64,000 nucleotides of DNA. It comes from Syntrophotalea carbinolica DSM 2380. GTDB taxonomy: Bacteria > Desulfobacterota > Desulfuromonadia > Desulfuromonadales > Syntrophotaleaceae. The notes beneath the pieces are model-generated. The model was given only the letters and a program-made list of their open reading frames with translations. It searched no databases and was not told the DNA's origin. This document shows positions 8,376 through 17,775 of this stretch, piece after piece. The stretch is from contig NC_007498.2 in the NCBI RefSeq assembly GCF_000012885.1, positions 3,601,894 through 3,665,893 on the forward strand, read 5' to 3'. The position numbers and the translations under genes are program-made. Position 1 is the first letter of the stretch; the number at the start of each line of letters is the position of its first letter.

Positions 8376-11300
8376 TGTTCAGCCGATTTTTCATTCACCG
8401 CCCCATCTTCGCGGCGGTTATTTCGATTATCATTGTCATCGCCGGGCTGGTGGCGGCCCGCACCTTGCCCGTTTCCCAGTATCCGGAAATCGCCCCGCCG
8501 ACGGTAAGGGTTACCACCTCCTATCCGGGGGCCAATGCCAATGTCGTCGCCGAGACCGTGGCACAACCGATCGAGGAGCAGGTCAACGGTGTCGAGGGGA
8601 TGCTCTACATGTCGAGCACCTGCACCAATAACGGCGAATATACCCTGACCGTCACCTTCGAGGTCGGAACCGATCTGGATATGGCCGCGGTGCTGGTGCA
8701 GAACCGCGTGGCCATCGCCGAACCGTCGCTCCCCGAGGAGGTCAAGCGCAACGGCATATCGACCAAGAAGCAGTCGACTAACATTTTGTTGATCGCAAGC
8801 CTGTTTTCCCCCGACAGCCGTTTCGATACCCTGTATCTGAGCAATTACGCCTCCTTGCGCATCAAGGACGAACTGGCCAGGGTCGACGGCGTGGGCGATG
8901 TCACGATTTTCGGGGCCCGCGACTACAGCATGCGCATCTGGCTCGATCCGGATCGACTGCGAGCCCGCAGCCTGACCACCGCCGATGTCATCGACGCCCT
9001 GCAGGAGCAAAACGTGCAGGTCGCCGCCGGCCAGATCGGCCAGGATCCCGCCCCCGCCGGACAGAGTTTTCAATTTACCGTCAATACCCTGGGCCGACTC
9101 AAGGATGCCGGACAATTCGAAAACATCATCGTCAAGGCCGGCAAGGAAGGCCGCCTGATCCGCCTGCGGGATATCGCCCGGGTGGAACTCGGGGCCAAAA
9201 ACTATTCCAGCCTTTCCCAGCTTAACGGCACGCCCAGCGTATCTATCGGTATTTACCAGTTGCCGGGCGCCAACGCCCTGGAGGTGGCGGAACGGGTCGA
9301 AGCCAAAATAGCGCAACTGTCAAAGACCTTTCCCGATGGTCTGGAGTACAAGATTCCGTTTAACACCACCATGTTCGTCGACACCGCCATCGACGAGGTG
9401 GTGATGACCCTGTTGATCGCCGTGTTGTTGGTTTTCCTTACCATCTACGTGTTTCTGCAGGATTGGCGGGCCACCGTCATCCCGGCCCTGACCATCCCGG
9501 TGTCGCTCATCGGTACCTTCGCGGTCATGGCCGGCATGGGGGTCAGCATCAATATGTTGTCGCTGTTCGGTATCGTGCTGGCCATCGGCGTAGTGGTCGA
9601 CGATGCCATCGTGGTGGTGGAGAATACCGCGCGTAACATCGACGACCACGGTCTGACGCCCCGCGAAGCGACCATCCGGGCCATGCAGGAGGTGACCGGA
9701 CCGATCATCGCCACCACCCTGGTCCTGCTGGCGGTGTTTATCCCCACGGCGTTTCTGGGGGGCATCACCGGTCAGCTCTATCGCCAGTTCGCCCTGACCG
9801 TGGCGGTGGCTACGGTATTCAGTTCGATTAATGCTCTGACCCTGAGCCCGGCCCTGTGCGCTTTATTGCTGCGTCCGACAAAAACCGCTCACTGGGGCTT
9901 TTTCCGGCTGTTCAACTGGACCTTCGAGCGTACCAGTAATCTCTATGCCCGCCTGCTCGGCGGTCTGGTGCGACGGGCCGTTCTGACCCTGGTCTTGTTC
10001 GTGGCTCTGGCCACAATGGCCTTCTGGGGATTCGTGCGCCTGCCGACGGGGTTTGTGCCGAGTGAGGACCAGGGTTACTGTTTCGTCAGCATTCAATTAC
10101 CCGATGCCGCATCGTTAGAACGTACCGGGGCGGTGGTCGAGCAGGTCAACCAGCGACTTGCCGCTATGGACGGCATCGGTGACTGGGTGTCGATCATCGG
10201 TTTTTCCCTTATCGACGGTGCCGCCAGTTCCAACATGGCCACGATCTGGGTCGTATTCGATCCCTGGGAAAAGCGCATGTCCGCGGATCTCAGTCAGGAT
10301 GCCCTGGTCGGGCGAATGGCCGGAGAATTTTCCGGCATCCAGGAAGCCCGCATCTTTCCCTTCGTACCGCCATCGATCCGCGGCCTGGGTTTTGCCGGCG
10401 GCTTTCTCATGGAATTGCAGGATCGTAGCGGCGTCGGCCTGAATACCCTGCAAAATGTCGCTGCCGACATGGTTCAGGATGCCAACGCCCAATCGAAGTT
10501 GCAGGGGGTCTACACGACCTTCCGTGCCAACGTGCCGCAGCTGTTTGCGGATGTCGATCGCACTCAGGCCAAGACCCTGAATGTTCCCCTGTCCAACGTC
10601 TTCAATACCCTGCAGGCTTTCCTCGGATCGGTCTACGTCAACGATTTCAATAAATTCGGGCGTACTTACCAGGTCAAGGTGCAGGCCGACGGAGCCTTCC
10701 GCAGCGATGTGGAGGACATCCGCCGCCTGGAGGTGCGCGACACGGCGGGACGCATGATCCCCCTGGGCACCCTGGTATCGGTGAACGAAACCGTCGGGCC
10801 GCAATTGATCCGGCGTTACAACATGTACCCTTCGGCCACCATCAACGGCCGTGCGGCAGCGGGGCGCAGCTCGGGCGAAGCCCTGGGCGTTATGGAAAGC
10901 CTCGCCGCGGCCAAGCTTCCCGCCAGCATGGGATTCGAATGGACCGGCATGTCCTATCAGGAAAGCACCACGGCAGACCAGGGATTGTTTATTTTCCTCC
11001 TGGCGGTGGTTTTCGTCTACCTGGTGTTATGCGCCCAGTACGAAAGCTGGTCGAGCCCGCTGGCCATCATTCTGTCGGTACCGCTGGCGCTGCTGGGCAC
11101 GGCATCGGCAGTCATGATGCGGGGCATGGAGGTCAACGTCTATACCCAGATCGGTATCGTGTTACTCATTGCCCTGTCGTCCAAAACCTCCATCCTCATC
11201 GTCGAGTTCGCCAAGGCCAAGCGTGACGCCGGCGAGGATATCGCGGATGCGGCGCTGGAAGCGGCGCGCCTGCGCTTCCGGCCGATCCTGATGACCGCAC

Positions 11301-11503
11301 TGACCTTCGTTCTCGGGGTCGCGCCGCTGGTTGTCGCCACCGGAGCCGGTGCCGCCAGCCGCCAGGCCCTCGGTACGGCGGTGTTCGGCGGCATGCTGTC
11401 GGCAACCTTCCTGCTGATACTGTTCGTTCCGGTTTTTTATGTGGTGATTCAAAGAGCCAGCGAAGCACTGCGGGCAAAATGGTTGGACAGAAATGACGAA
11501 TAA
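8375..11503 (+). CDS. RND multidrug efflux pump, AcrB/HAE1 family
   Basis: This 1042-residue inner-membrane proton/drug antiporter has a typical HAE1 length. The proton-relay residues are present: D409 and D410 in VVVDDAIVVVEN (TM4) and K937 in SSKTSILIVEFAK (TM10). The N terminus (FFIHRPIFAAVIS) and the RTLPVSQYPEIAPP segment are diagnostic. Two large periplasmic loops lie at about 30-330 and 560-870. It is the last gene of the three-gene efflux operon. Substrates cannot be predicted from sequence. Confidence 0.97.
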   Translation: MFSRFFIHRPIFAAVISIIIVIAGLVAARTLPVSQYPEIAPPTVRVTTSYPGANANVVAETVAQPIEEQVNGVEGMLYMSSTCTNNGEYTLTVTFEVGTDLDMAAVLVQNRVAIAEPSLPEEVKRNGISTKKQSTNILLIASLFSPDSRFDTLYLSNYASLRIKDELARVDGVGDVTIFGARDYSMRIWLDPDRLRARSLTTADVIDALQEQNVQVAAGQIGQDPAPAGQSFQFTVNTLGRLKDAGQFENIIVKAGKEGRLIRLRDIARVELGAKNYSSLSQLNGTPSVSIGIYQLPGANALEVAERVEAKIAQLSKTFPDGLEYKIPFNTTMFVDTAIDEVVMTLLIAVLLVFLTIYVFLQDWRATVIPALTIPVSLIGTFAVMAGMGVSINMLSLFGIVLAIGVVVDDAIVVVENTARNIDDHGLTPREATIRAMQEVTGPIIATTLVLLAVFIPTAFLGGITGQLYRQFALTVAVATVFSSINALTLSPALCALLLRPTKTAHWGFFRLFNWTFERTSNLYARLLGGLVRRAVLTLVLFVALATMAFWGFVRLPTGFVPSEDQGYCFVSIQLPDAASLERTGAVVEQVNQRLAAMDGIGDWVSIIGFSLIDGAASSNMATIWVVFDPWEKRMSADLSQDALVGRMAGEFSGIQEARIFPFVPPSIRGLGFAGGFLMELQDRSGVGLNTLQNVAADMVQDANAQSKLQGVYTTFRANVPQLFADVDRTQAKTLNVPLSNVFNTLQAFLGSVYVNDFNKFGRTYQVKVQADGAFRSDVEDIRRLEVRDTAGRMIPLGTLVSVNETVGPQLIRRYNMYPSATINGRAAAGRSSGEALGVMESLAAAKLPASMGFEWTGMSYQESTTADQGLFIFLLAVVFVYLVLCAQYESWSSPLAIILSVPLALLGTASAVMMRGMEVNVYTQIGIVLLIALSSKTSILIVEFAKAKRDAGEDIADAALEAARLRFRPILMTALTFVLGVAPLVVATGAGAASRQALGTAVFGGMLSATFLLILFVPVFYVVIQRASEALRAKWLDRNDE

Positions 11504-11520
11504 CGATAACCTTTTAGCGG

Positions 11521-11545
11521 CCGGATGGCGTCTTGACGCCTCCGG
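11521..11545. promoter_or_regulatory. 25-bp near-palindrome upstream of tetR-family gene
   Basis: The arms CCGGA-T-GGCGTC and GACGCCTCCGG flank a TT centre; they pair over 11 bases with one unpaired base. A two-base loop is too tight for a good RNA hairpin, so a protein operator for the adjacent TetR-type regulator is the better reading. It lies 59 bases before that gene's start. This is inferred. Confidence 0.4.
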
Positions 11546-11603
11546 GCCAAACGTTTCCCGCCGATGCGGCGAGACTTTGAACCGATTTTAGGAAGGAGAT
11601 GGA

Positions 11604-12212
11604 ATGGCCCGAAAAACCAAGGCAGAAGCCGAACAGACCCGCCGGGACATCCTTGAGGCCGCGCTGGAGCTGTTTCACGCCAAAGGTTATACCCGGACCA
11701 CACTGGAAGAAATCGCCCGCAGCGCCGGCGTCACCAGGGGCGCCATCTACTGGCATTTCAAAGACAAGGTCGACCTTTTCAACGGTCTCAAGGACGAGAT
11801 CGAATGTTCCACCGAAACCCGCCTGGAGGATCTGCTGCTGGTTTCGGTGAACGAACTTTCGGATTTTCGCGACAACATTCTGCGACTGTATCGCAACCTT
11901 GAAAACGACGAACATTTCAAAAAGTTCTTCGAATTAATCTTTTTACGAGCGGAATTTACCGAGGAACTTCAGCCGGTATTGAACCAGTTCAAAATAAAAC
12001 TGCACCGGCTGCAGCAAAAGGACACGGATGATTTTTCCCGCCTGCAACAAGCGGGGAAGATTTCGGCGAATCAAGATTGCGTACAATGTGCATTCGCCCT
12101 GCGTTGCCTGATCATAGGAAGCCTTAATTCCTGGCTGATAGAGGAGGGAACGTTTTCGATTGTGGAACGAGGCGGCGCACTGATAGACCACTTCCTGAAT
12201 TCCTTACGCTGA
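11604..12212 (+). CDS. TetR/AcrR family transcriptional regulator
   Basis: This 202-residue one-component regulator has the N-terminal TetR helix-turn-helix at about 10-57 (TRRDILEAALELFHAKGYTRTTLEEIARSAGVTRGAIYWHFKDK), the form typical of AcrR/TtgR-type efflux repressors. The C-terminal helical domain should bind ligands. It follows the efflux operon on the same strand instead of diverging from it, so it may control the operon in trans and itself through the palindrome just upstream. AGGAGAT precedes the start. Confidence 0.92.
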   Translation: MARKTKAEAEQTRRDILEAALELFHAKGYTRTTLEEIARSAGVTRGAIYWHFKDKVDLFNGLKDEIECSTETRLEDLLLVSVNELSDFRDNILRLYRNLENDEHFKKFFELIFLRAEFTEELQPVLNQFKIKLHRLQQKDTDDFSRLQQAGKISANQDCVQCAFALRCLIIGSLNSWLIEEGTFSIVERGGALIDHFLNSLR

Positions 12213-12238
12213 CAACAGATAGTATCTTTCAGAAAGGA

Positions 12239-12613
12239 ATGCCCATGAGCGACGAACAAACCGCCGAGCAAAGAGTGGCAGCCTGCCTGCAACTCAGCGA
12301 AAAAGGCGAAGAAATGCTGAAAATCGTCCTTGAGGAAAAACTTCCCGAAGCGGCACAGCAACAGCTGTGGCTGGACTTCGACACCCGCTTCCGCCAGGGG
12401 TGTATCAAGGAGACGAACGGCAACGTGGCCCTCGACAATGAGGCTTTTGCCGCATTTGCCGACGATTCCCATGCGATACCGATCAACACGGGAGTGGAGA
12501 TTTACAACGGTTGTTCAAAAGCGTTGGCGGGACTGGAAGGTCACGACTGCCGCGTCCTGAGATGCCTGGCCCAGATCTACCTGGCGGCAAAAATGGCATT
12601 GAAGTTCAAATGA
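12239..12613 (+). CDS. Hypothetical protein
   Basis: This 124-residue soluble, mainly helical protein has no recognised domain. It follows the TetR gene by 26 bases and may share its transcript. An AAAGGA motif precedes the start; the second Met (12245) is an alternative. It has a few scattered cysteines but no metal motif, and no signal peptide. Function unknown. Confidence 0.6.
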   Translation: MPMSDEQTAEQRVAACLQLSEKGEEMLKIVLEEKLPEAAQQQLWLDFDTRFRQGCIKETNGNVALDNEAFAAFADDSHAIPINTGVEIYNGCSKALAGLEGHDCRVLRCLAQIYLAAKMALKFK

Positions 12614-12662
12614 CAGGCAAGCAGAAGCGGGCCTAAAAGATCCGGAACCCGCCGTCTTCAGA

Positions 12663-13022
12663 TTAGACCTCGTTCTCCAGCACCCATGCATCGATGGCTT
12701 GCGCTGTTTCCTCGTCCAGATCGATAAACCGCATCCCCATACCGGGATCGTAAGGGGAATTGTGGGAAAAGTCGCGTTTCCAGATGACCTCGCAAAGGCA
12801 GGTTACGTAGCGTCCCAGAGGCGGGATGGGGATTTCCAGATCGAAGCGGCTGCCCGGCTCACGGGGGTTGACGGTGCTTATGTACAAGCCGCCGCGACTG
12901 ATGTTGCGCGCATAACCGAAAAATACGCAGCTGTCGGAAGGACGGCTCTGGTGCACCACCAGCAAGGGGCACGAAAGGTATCTGCGACGCATGGACGTTC
13001 TTGAGAGGGTTTCCGTTGTCAT
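12663..13022 (-). CDS. PilZ-domain protein
   Basis: This 119-residue single-domain protein resembles PilZ c-di-GMP receptors. An RxxxR-like element (RTSMR, residues 8-12) sits near the N terminus. The NISRGGLYI segment corresponds to the (D/N)xSxxG motif, and GMGMRF corresponds to the conserved strand before the C-terminal helix. The frame is open back to 13070, but the ATG at 13022 gives the usual domain boundary; its ribosome-binding site is weak. It would act in the cytoplasm as a second-messenger effector with an unknown partner. Confidence 0.8.
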   Translation of the reverse strand: MTTETLSRTSMRRRYLSCPLLVVHQSRPSDSCVFFGYARNISRGGLYISTVNPREPGSRFDLEIPIPPLGRYVTCLCEVIWKRDFSHNSPYDPGMGMRFIDLDEETAQAIDAWVLENEV

Positions 13023-13066
13023 GACAGCTCTCTCTTTGATGGGGCCGGCAATCGGGCAGGGCAGGA

Positions 13067-14374
13067 TCACGCCACCCTACAACAATTCGATTTTTCAGAC
13101 AACCTGCAAGAAGCACAAGGCGTGCCGATTTGCCGCTGCCGTAATAGCATCAGCTGTTTTTGCGGCTCGTCAACCGCTGGCAGACCGACCCGCCGCAACA
13201 GAGGCGCTATGGCCTCGGCTGCCGCTTGGCGTGGCCAGCCGGCATCGGTCAGATAGTGGATCAGTCGCGTCGTTTTCAATCCGTCGAACCAGCCATGGAA
13301 TGCCTTCAGACGGCTTTGGCGATCGGCATGATTGCGACACAGCCGCGGCCACGTCTCCTGAAAGTTCTCTTTACGCAAAAACCCCGCCAGCAATTCACTG
13401 ATAACTCCTGCCTGCTCAAGGATTTCCCCACCGTCGGTTTGCCAGTGGGCAGACACCAGCTGCAGCCAGTCATGCAGCATCTCGTAACAGCGAGGATCGT
13501 AGTAAAGCCGTGGCGCACTCCCATCCGACGCCAGCTGCGCCACGCTACGCCCGGTGCCAAAAGGCGTGCGCTGCGAAATCCGCGCCGAGGGGTAAACCAC
13601 CGTATCGACGACACCGCCAACCCCCGAGGTTTTGGCCAGTTGCTGTAAAAAATAGAAATCTTCGCCGGCCTGGCGGCGGTTCATGCCACCGGATCGCACA
13701 TAGTCGTCAGCACGACAGACCATGGTGCTGCCGACGGTGTGAAAAGCATAGGGCGAGCCGGCCCATTGCAGACCGAGCACATGCCCGCGCAGATAGAGTT
13801 CGTAGGCTATCATGGCCTGCTGCTGCGCCTTTTCGCCGGTGACCGGATGACAAAAGGGCACCACCGCTCCGCCGGCTTCGGCGATGGCGAAATGGGCCTT
13901 TAAAGCCGGCAGGTAATCGTCTCGGACCAGGGTGTCGGCATCGAGATTCGCCAGGATCGGACCCGCCGCCCAGTCCAGTCGCTGCAGCACCAGATCGAGA
14001 CCGATTTTGCGCGCCAGCCCCACACCGCCTTTGCCAGGCAGTTCCAACCCGTCGGCAGCAGCATCGACCCAACCCAGATGGGGCAAAAACCCGAGCGACT
14101 CCCTCAATTTCCGTAAGGTCAGGTCATTATCCTGTTTATCGCTTGCGGCAGCGTCCTGTCGCTGATTGACCACCACAACCACCAGAAACTCTTCAAGCAC
14201 AGAGGCCGGATTGGCCTGCAGGCTGGCCAAGGTGGCGAACAGATGGGCGCTTTCGGCCAGTGCCGGGATCACCACCGCGCCCCGATAGTCGTGGCGCAAA
14301 GCCCCCTCAATACGCCACGGGTGGGTTAGCGCACGTTTTTCCAGGTAGCGTTGGACAGCGACAGGCAAGGACAT
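13067..14374 (-). CDS. Glycosyltransferase, GT2-like (GT-A fold)
   Basis: This 435-residue protein has an N-terminal Rossmann-like start (YRGAVVIPALAES) and a likely nucleotide-sugar metal-binding motif (ILANLDADTLV, near residue 145), as in GT-A glycosyltransferases. A later MNRRQAGEDFYFLQQLAK segment, with its ED, is typical of GT2 enzymes. There are no clear transmembrane helices. It starts 15 bases after the miaA stop and is probably cotranscribed with it, although their functions look unrelated. Donor and acceptor are unknown. Confidence 0.75.
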   Translation of the reverse strand: MSLPVAVQRYLEKRALTHPWRIEGALRHDYRGAVVIPALAESAHLFATLASLQANPASVLEEFLVVVVVNQRQDAAASDKQDNDLTLRKLRESLGFLPHLGWVDAAADGLELPGKGGVGLARKIGLDLVLQRLDWAAGPILANLDADTLVRDDYLPALKAHFAIAEAGGAVVPFCHPVTGEKAQQQAMIAYELYLRGHVLGLQWAGSPYAFHTVGSTMVCRADDYVRSGGMNRRQAGEDFYFLQQLAKTSGVGGVVDTVVYPSARISQRTPFGTGRSVAQLASDGSAPRLYYDPRCYEMLHDWLQLVSAHWQTDGGEILEQAGVISELLAGFLRKENFQETWPRLCRNHADRQSRLKAFHGWFDGLKTTRLIHYLTDAGWPRQAAAEAIAPLLRRVGLPAVDEPQKQLMLLRQRQIGTPCASCRLSEKSNCCRVA

Positions 14375-14389
14375 TGTGATAACCTGTGA

Positions 14390-15286
14390 TTAAGACATAA
14401 AAACGCGCAGCAACCCCTGCAGAGGGTCGCCGGCGCCATCCAGCCAATGGATCTGAACGCCCTGACGCTCCATACGGCGGAACCAGGTGTCCTGGCGTTT
14501 GGCGAACTGATGGATGGCGCTGTTAAGCTTCTGAAACATGTCGTTGCGATTCAGCTCCCCGCGCAAATGCTGCGATACCAGCCGGTATTCGAGGCCATAG
14601 TGCTCCAACATCCGGTGGGCGACTCCGGCATCAAGCAGCGCCTGAACTTCATCGATGAGCCCTGCGTCGAGACGCTCTTTGAGACGGGCGGTGATACGCC
14701 GCCGCAACACGGCCCGCTCCCAGCGCACCCCGAACACCAGCGGCCGCAGTCCCGGCAGCACCGGGCCGGTTTCGCCGCAAGCCTTTTCGCCTTCGGCGAT
14801 TTCGATGGCGCGCAGCAACCTCTCGCGATGGCCCAGATCGGTGGTGTTGTGCTGTTCCGGTTTGAGGGCCCGAAGCCGCTCTGCCAGTTGATCCATACTC
14901 AAGGGGTCCAGTTCGGCGCGCAAAACGGGATTCTCCGGCACCTTGACGAGACGGTAGTTGCGCAGCACGCAATCGAGGTACAGACCGGTACCGCCGACCA
15001 GCACCGGCAGTCTGCCTCGCTTGCGGATATCGGCGTAAGCCGTACAAAAACGCTCCTGAAAATCGAATACGGAAAACTCGCTGCCCGCCTCGCAGATGTC
15101 GATGAGATGATACGGAACATCGCCGTATTCGGAGAGGTCTTTGCCGGTTCCGATGTCCATACCGCGAAAAACCTGCCGCGAATCGGCCGAAATGATTTCA
15201 CCGTCAAGGGCGCGGGCCGCCGCCACTCCGAGGCGGGTTTTGCCGGAGGCGGTCGGGCCGAGGATGACCAACAGGTTGCATGTCAT
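14390..15286 (-). CDS. miaA: tRNA dimethylallyltransferase
   Basis: This enzyme transfers a dimethylallyl group to N6 of A37 in tRNAs that read UNN codons. The 298-residue protein shows the P-loop GPTASGKT (residues 9-16), the SADSRQVFRGMDIGTGK substrate motif, LVGGTGLYLDCVL and the C-terminal HQFAKRQDTWFR motif. The start at 15286 gives the canonical N terminus (MTCNLLVILGPTASGKT); the frame continues to 15445 only as non-conserved extension. It diverges from pcnB. Confidence 0.94.
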   Translation of the reverse strand: MTCNLLVILGPTASGKTRLGVAAARALDGEIISADSRQVFRGMDIGTGKDLSEYGDVPYHLIDICEAGSEFSVFDFQERFCTAYADIRKRGRLPVLVGGTGLYLDCVLRNYRLVKVPENPVLRAELDPLSMDQLAERLRALKPEQHNTTDLGHRERLLRAIEIAEGEKACGETGPVLPGLRPLVFGVRWERAVLRRRITARLKERLDAGLIDEVQALLDAGVAHRMLEHYGLEYRLVSQHLRGELNRNDMFQKLNSAIHQFAKRQDTWFRRMERQGVQIHWLDGAGDPLQGLLRVFMS

Positions 15287-15433
15287 AAAAAAACCTGGGA
15301 ACGGGTTGGATAAACGGGTATCGCCGCATGATAGGATTTTTGACAGTCCTTTGCAACGGTATGAACACATCGATGCTTTCCTTTGCGCACAAACTCTGAT
15401 AAATTGGATCGCATTTTGAAAGAACCTTATTCC

Positions 15434-16762
15434 ATGAAAATTCAAGCAGTTGAGCCTATGATTATGACTGAACCGGACAAGGAAATGGATACCGGCGCAC
15501 AGGGCCCTGTAATCGTGCCCCGTTCACAACATTCCATTTCCCGCAAACACATCAACGAACATAGTCTCAAAGTCCTGTACCGGCTGCGCAATCACGGTTT
15601 CAAGGCTTATCTGGTCGGCGGAGGCGTACGTGACCTGCTTCTGAATCGGCGCCCCAAGGATTTCGATGTAGCGACCGATGCCACCCCGTCGCAGGTCAAA
15701 AAACTGTTCCGCAACTGCTTCCTGGTCGGCCGGCGGTTTCGCCTGGCCCATATCCGGTTTGCCGAAAACTACGTCGTCGAAGTCGCCACCTTCCGGCGGC
15801 AACCGCGCCCCGAGGAACTGCCGGACGATCCGGCGGAACATTTCTTCTTTACCGAAAACGTGTTCGGCACGCCGCGCGAAGATGCCTTTCGCCGCGACTT
15901 TTCCATCAACGGACTGTTTTACAACATCGACGATTTTTCCGTCATCGACCACGTCGGCGGGCTCCAGGATCTGGAAGCCAGACGCTTGCGGGTCATCGGC
16001 GATCCGTTGGTGCGATTCACCGAGGATCCGGTCCGCATGTTGCGGGCTCTGGAGTTTGCCGCGCGCCTGGGCTTTTCCCTCGACGAAGGGATTCGGGAAG
16101 CCATCTATCTGCGCGGCCCCCTGATTGCGGAAGCAGCGCCGGCCCGGATTCGCGAGGAAGTGATGGAACTGTTTCGGCACGCGGTGGCGGGGCCGGTGTT
16201 CCGCGAAGCCCAGGCCATGGGGCTGCTGAGCCACCTGCTGGCCGGTTACGAGGTAACCGAGGAAACCCTGGCGCTGCTGGAAGGCGTCGACCGGCGCACC
16301 GGCAAAGGTGCCGCCGTGGAAGAATCGCTGGTACTGGCGACCCTGTTTCTGGCACGCTTTCGCCATGCCCTGCCGACAGACGATGAAGCCACGATAGGCA
16401 ACGCCTTGCAGCTGGCCAATCTGCTGCTCACCCCCATGTGCGCCTATTTCCGCATCGCCCACGGAACCCGTGCCCGTGCCCGGGACCTGCTCATCGGTTT
16501 CTTCCGTCTCAGCCGAGGCCGCGGTCGGCGGGGCGAGGCCCGCTTCCTGCGTCACACCAGCTCCGTGCAAGCACTGGAGTTCTTTGCCCTCTGGTGCGAA
16601 ACCACGCAGCAGCAACTCGATCTGCTGGCGGACTGGCGGCTGGCTTTTGCCGGCACCGAGGCCCCGTCCGCCAAAAGTAGCAAACCCAGCCGTCGCCGTC
16701 CTCGCCGCCGGCGGCGAAGCGGGCAACGACGGTCGCCTAAGCCGGCTCCCAAGGCGGACTAG
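15434..16762 (+). CDS. pcnB: Polynucleotide adenylyltransferase (poly(A) polymerase)
   Basis: This class II nucleotidyltransferase adds poly(A) tails to RNA for turnover. The 442-residue protein shows the catalytic block LVGGGVRDLLLNRRPKDFDVATDATP, with D76 and D78 as metal ligands, the VGRRFRLAHIRF motif, and the RDFSINGLFYN and EDPVRMLRALEFAARLGF motifs. The final 25 residues are extremely Arg/Lys-rich, as in PcnB proteins and unlike most CCA-adding enzymes. That supports poly(A) polymerase, but CCA activity cannot be fully excluded. The first 35 residues are non-conserved, so an internal start is also possible. Confidence 0.87.
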   Translation: MKIQAVEPMIMTEPDKEMDTGAQGPVIVPRSQHSISRKHINEHSLKVLYRLRNHGFKAYLVGGGVRDLLLNRRPKDFDVATDATPSQVKKLFRNCFLVGRRFRLAHIRFAENYVVEVATFRRQPRPEELPDDPAEHFFFTENVFGTPREDAFRRDFSINGLFYNIDDFSVIDHVGGLQDLEARRLRVIGDPLVRFTEDPVRMLRALEFAARLGFSLDEGIREAIYLRGPLIAEAAPARIREEVMELFRHAVAGPVFREAQAMGLLSHLLAGYEVTEETLALLEGVDRRTGKGAAVEESLVLATLFLARFRHALPTDDEATIGNALQLANLLLTPMCAYFRIAHGTRARARDLLIGFFRLSRGRGRRGEARFLRHTSSVQALEFFALWCETTQQQLDLLADWRLAFAGTEAPSAKSSKPSRRRPRRRRRSGQRRSPKPAPKAD

Positions 16763-16809
16763 CCACCAGGAACCACAGACATCGACCCTGCGGCTGAAAA
16801 GGAGGAACC

Positions 16810-17751
16810 ATGCGCTGTCCCCGTTGTCAGGCGGTTGTTTCGGAACAAGCCAAATTCTGTGAGTTGTGTGGAATAAAACTCGAACGCGATGCCCGATCCC
16901 TGCATGAAGAAGCGGTCGACCTTTACCATCGCGGGCAGGTCGAGCAGGCGCTGTCGCTGTGGAAGGAGGCGCTGAAACTGGAACCCGACTTCAGCCAGGC
17001 GCACTACTACATCGGGCTGGCGCTGTACGATCAAGGGGATCTGCCCCGCGCTATCAAGGCCTTTCGAGCGGCCCTGGCCGAGTCCCGGGAACCGTTCCGC
17101 ATCCTCTTCAAGCTCGGCCTGGCACAGTACGGCCTGGGGGATCTTGCCGCCAGCGTGGCAAGTTTCAAACAGGCCCTGCAAGTCAATCCCGCCAGTGCCG
17201 AAACCTGTTATCGGTTGGGATTGTCCTATCTGCGGCAATCCGACCTGGAGCAGGCCCGTGCCGCCCTCGACGACGCCATCCGGCTCAATCCCAAATATAC
17301 CCGGGCGCTTTTTATCCTGGGAATGATCTATTCCCAGCAAGGCAATCCTACCGAGGCCATCCGCCTGTTCCGTCAAGTCGAGCAGGCCAGTCCGGACTAT
17401 ACCGAGGCCTGTTTCGAGTTGGGGATGGCACTGTTGCGTAACGGCGAACTGGACGAGGCCGCTGCGCAGTTCGAAAAAACAACGGTCAACAGCCCCCGCT
17501 TTACGCCGGCCCATTTTATGCTGGGCGAAGCGCGACGGCGGGCCGGCAAACTGTCGGAAGCCATCAGCGCCTATCGGCAGGCGCTGGAACAGAATCCCCG
17601 CGATACCGAAGGCTGGCTGCATCTGGCGGAATGCCAGGCGCGCCTCGGGCAGACCGATGCCGCCCGCGAAGCCCTCGACAAGGTTCTGTCTCTCCACCCG
17701 GAACATCACCAGGCAAAAGCCCTGGCAGAGCAGTTGACCAAGACCCTCTGA
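16810..17751 (+). CDS. TPR-repeat protein with N-terminal zinc ribbon
   Basis: This 313-residue soluble protein begins with MRCPRCQAVVSEQAKFCELCG, a CxxC...CxxC zinc ribbon. It then carries eight or more tetratricopeptide repeats of 34 residues from about 35 to 305 (for example FSQAHYYIGLALYDQGDLPRA and AETCYRLGLSYLRQSDLEQA). It is a protein-interaction scaffold with no intrinsic enzymatic motif. A GGAGG-type site precedes the start. hyuA follows 24 bases after the stop, so it could be cotranscribed with that operon. Confidence 0.85.
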   Translation: MRCPRCQAVVSEQAKFCELCGIKLERDARSLHEEAVDLYHRGQVEQALSLWKEALKLEPDFSQAHYYIGLALYDQGDLPRAIKAFRAALAESREPFRILFKLGLAQYGLGDLAASVASFKQALQVNPASAETCYRLGLSYLRQSDLEQARAALDDAIRLNPKYTRALFILGMIYSQQGNPTEAIRLFRQVEQASPDYTEACFELGMALLRNGELDEAAAQFEKTTVNSPRFTPAHFMLGEARRRAGKLSEAISAYRQALEQNPRDTEGWLHLAECQARLGQTDAAREALDKVLSLHPEHHQAKALAEQLTKTL

Positions 17752-17775
17752 CAGGTATGCAAAGGAAAAACTAGC

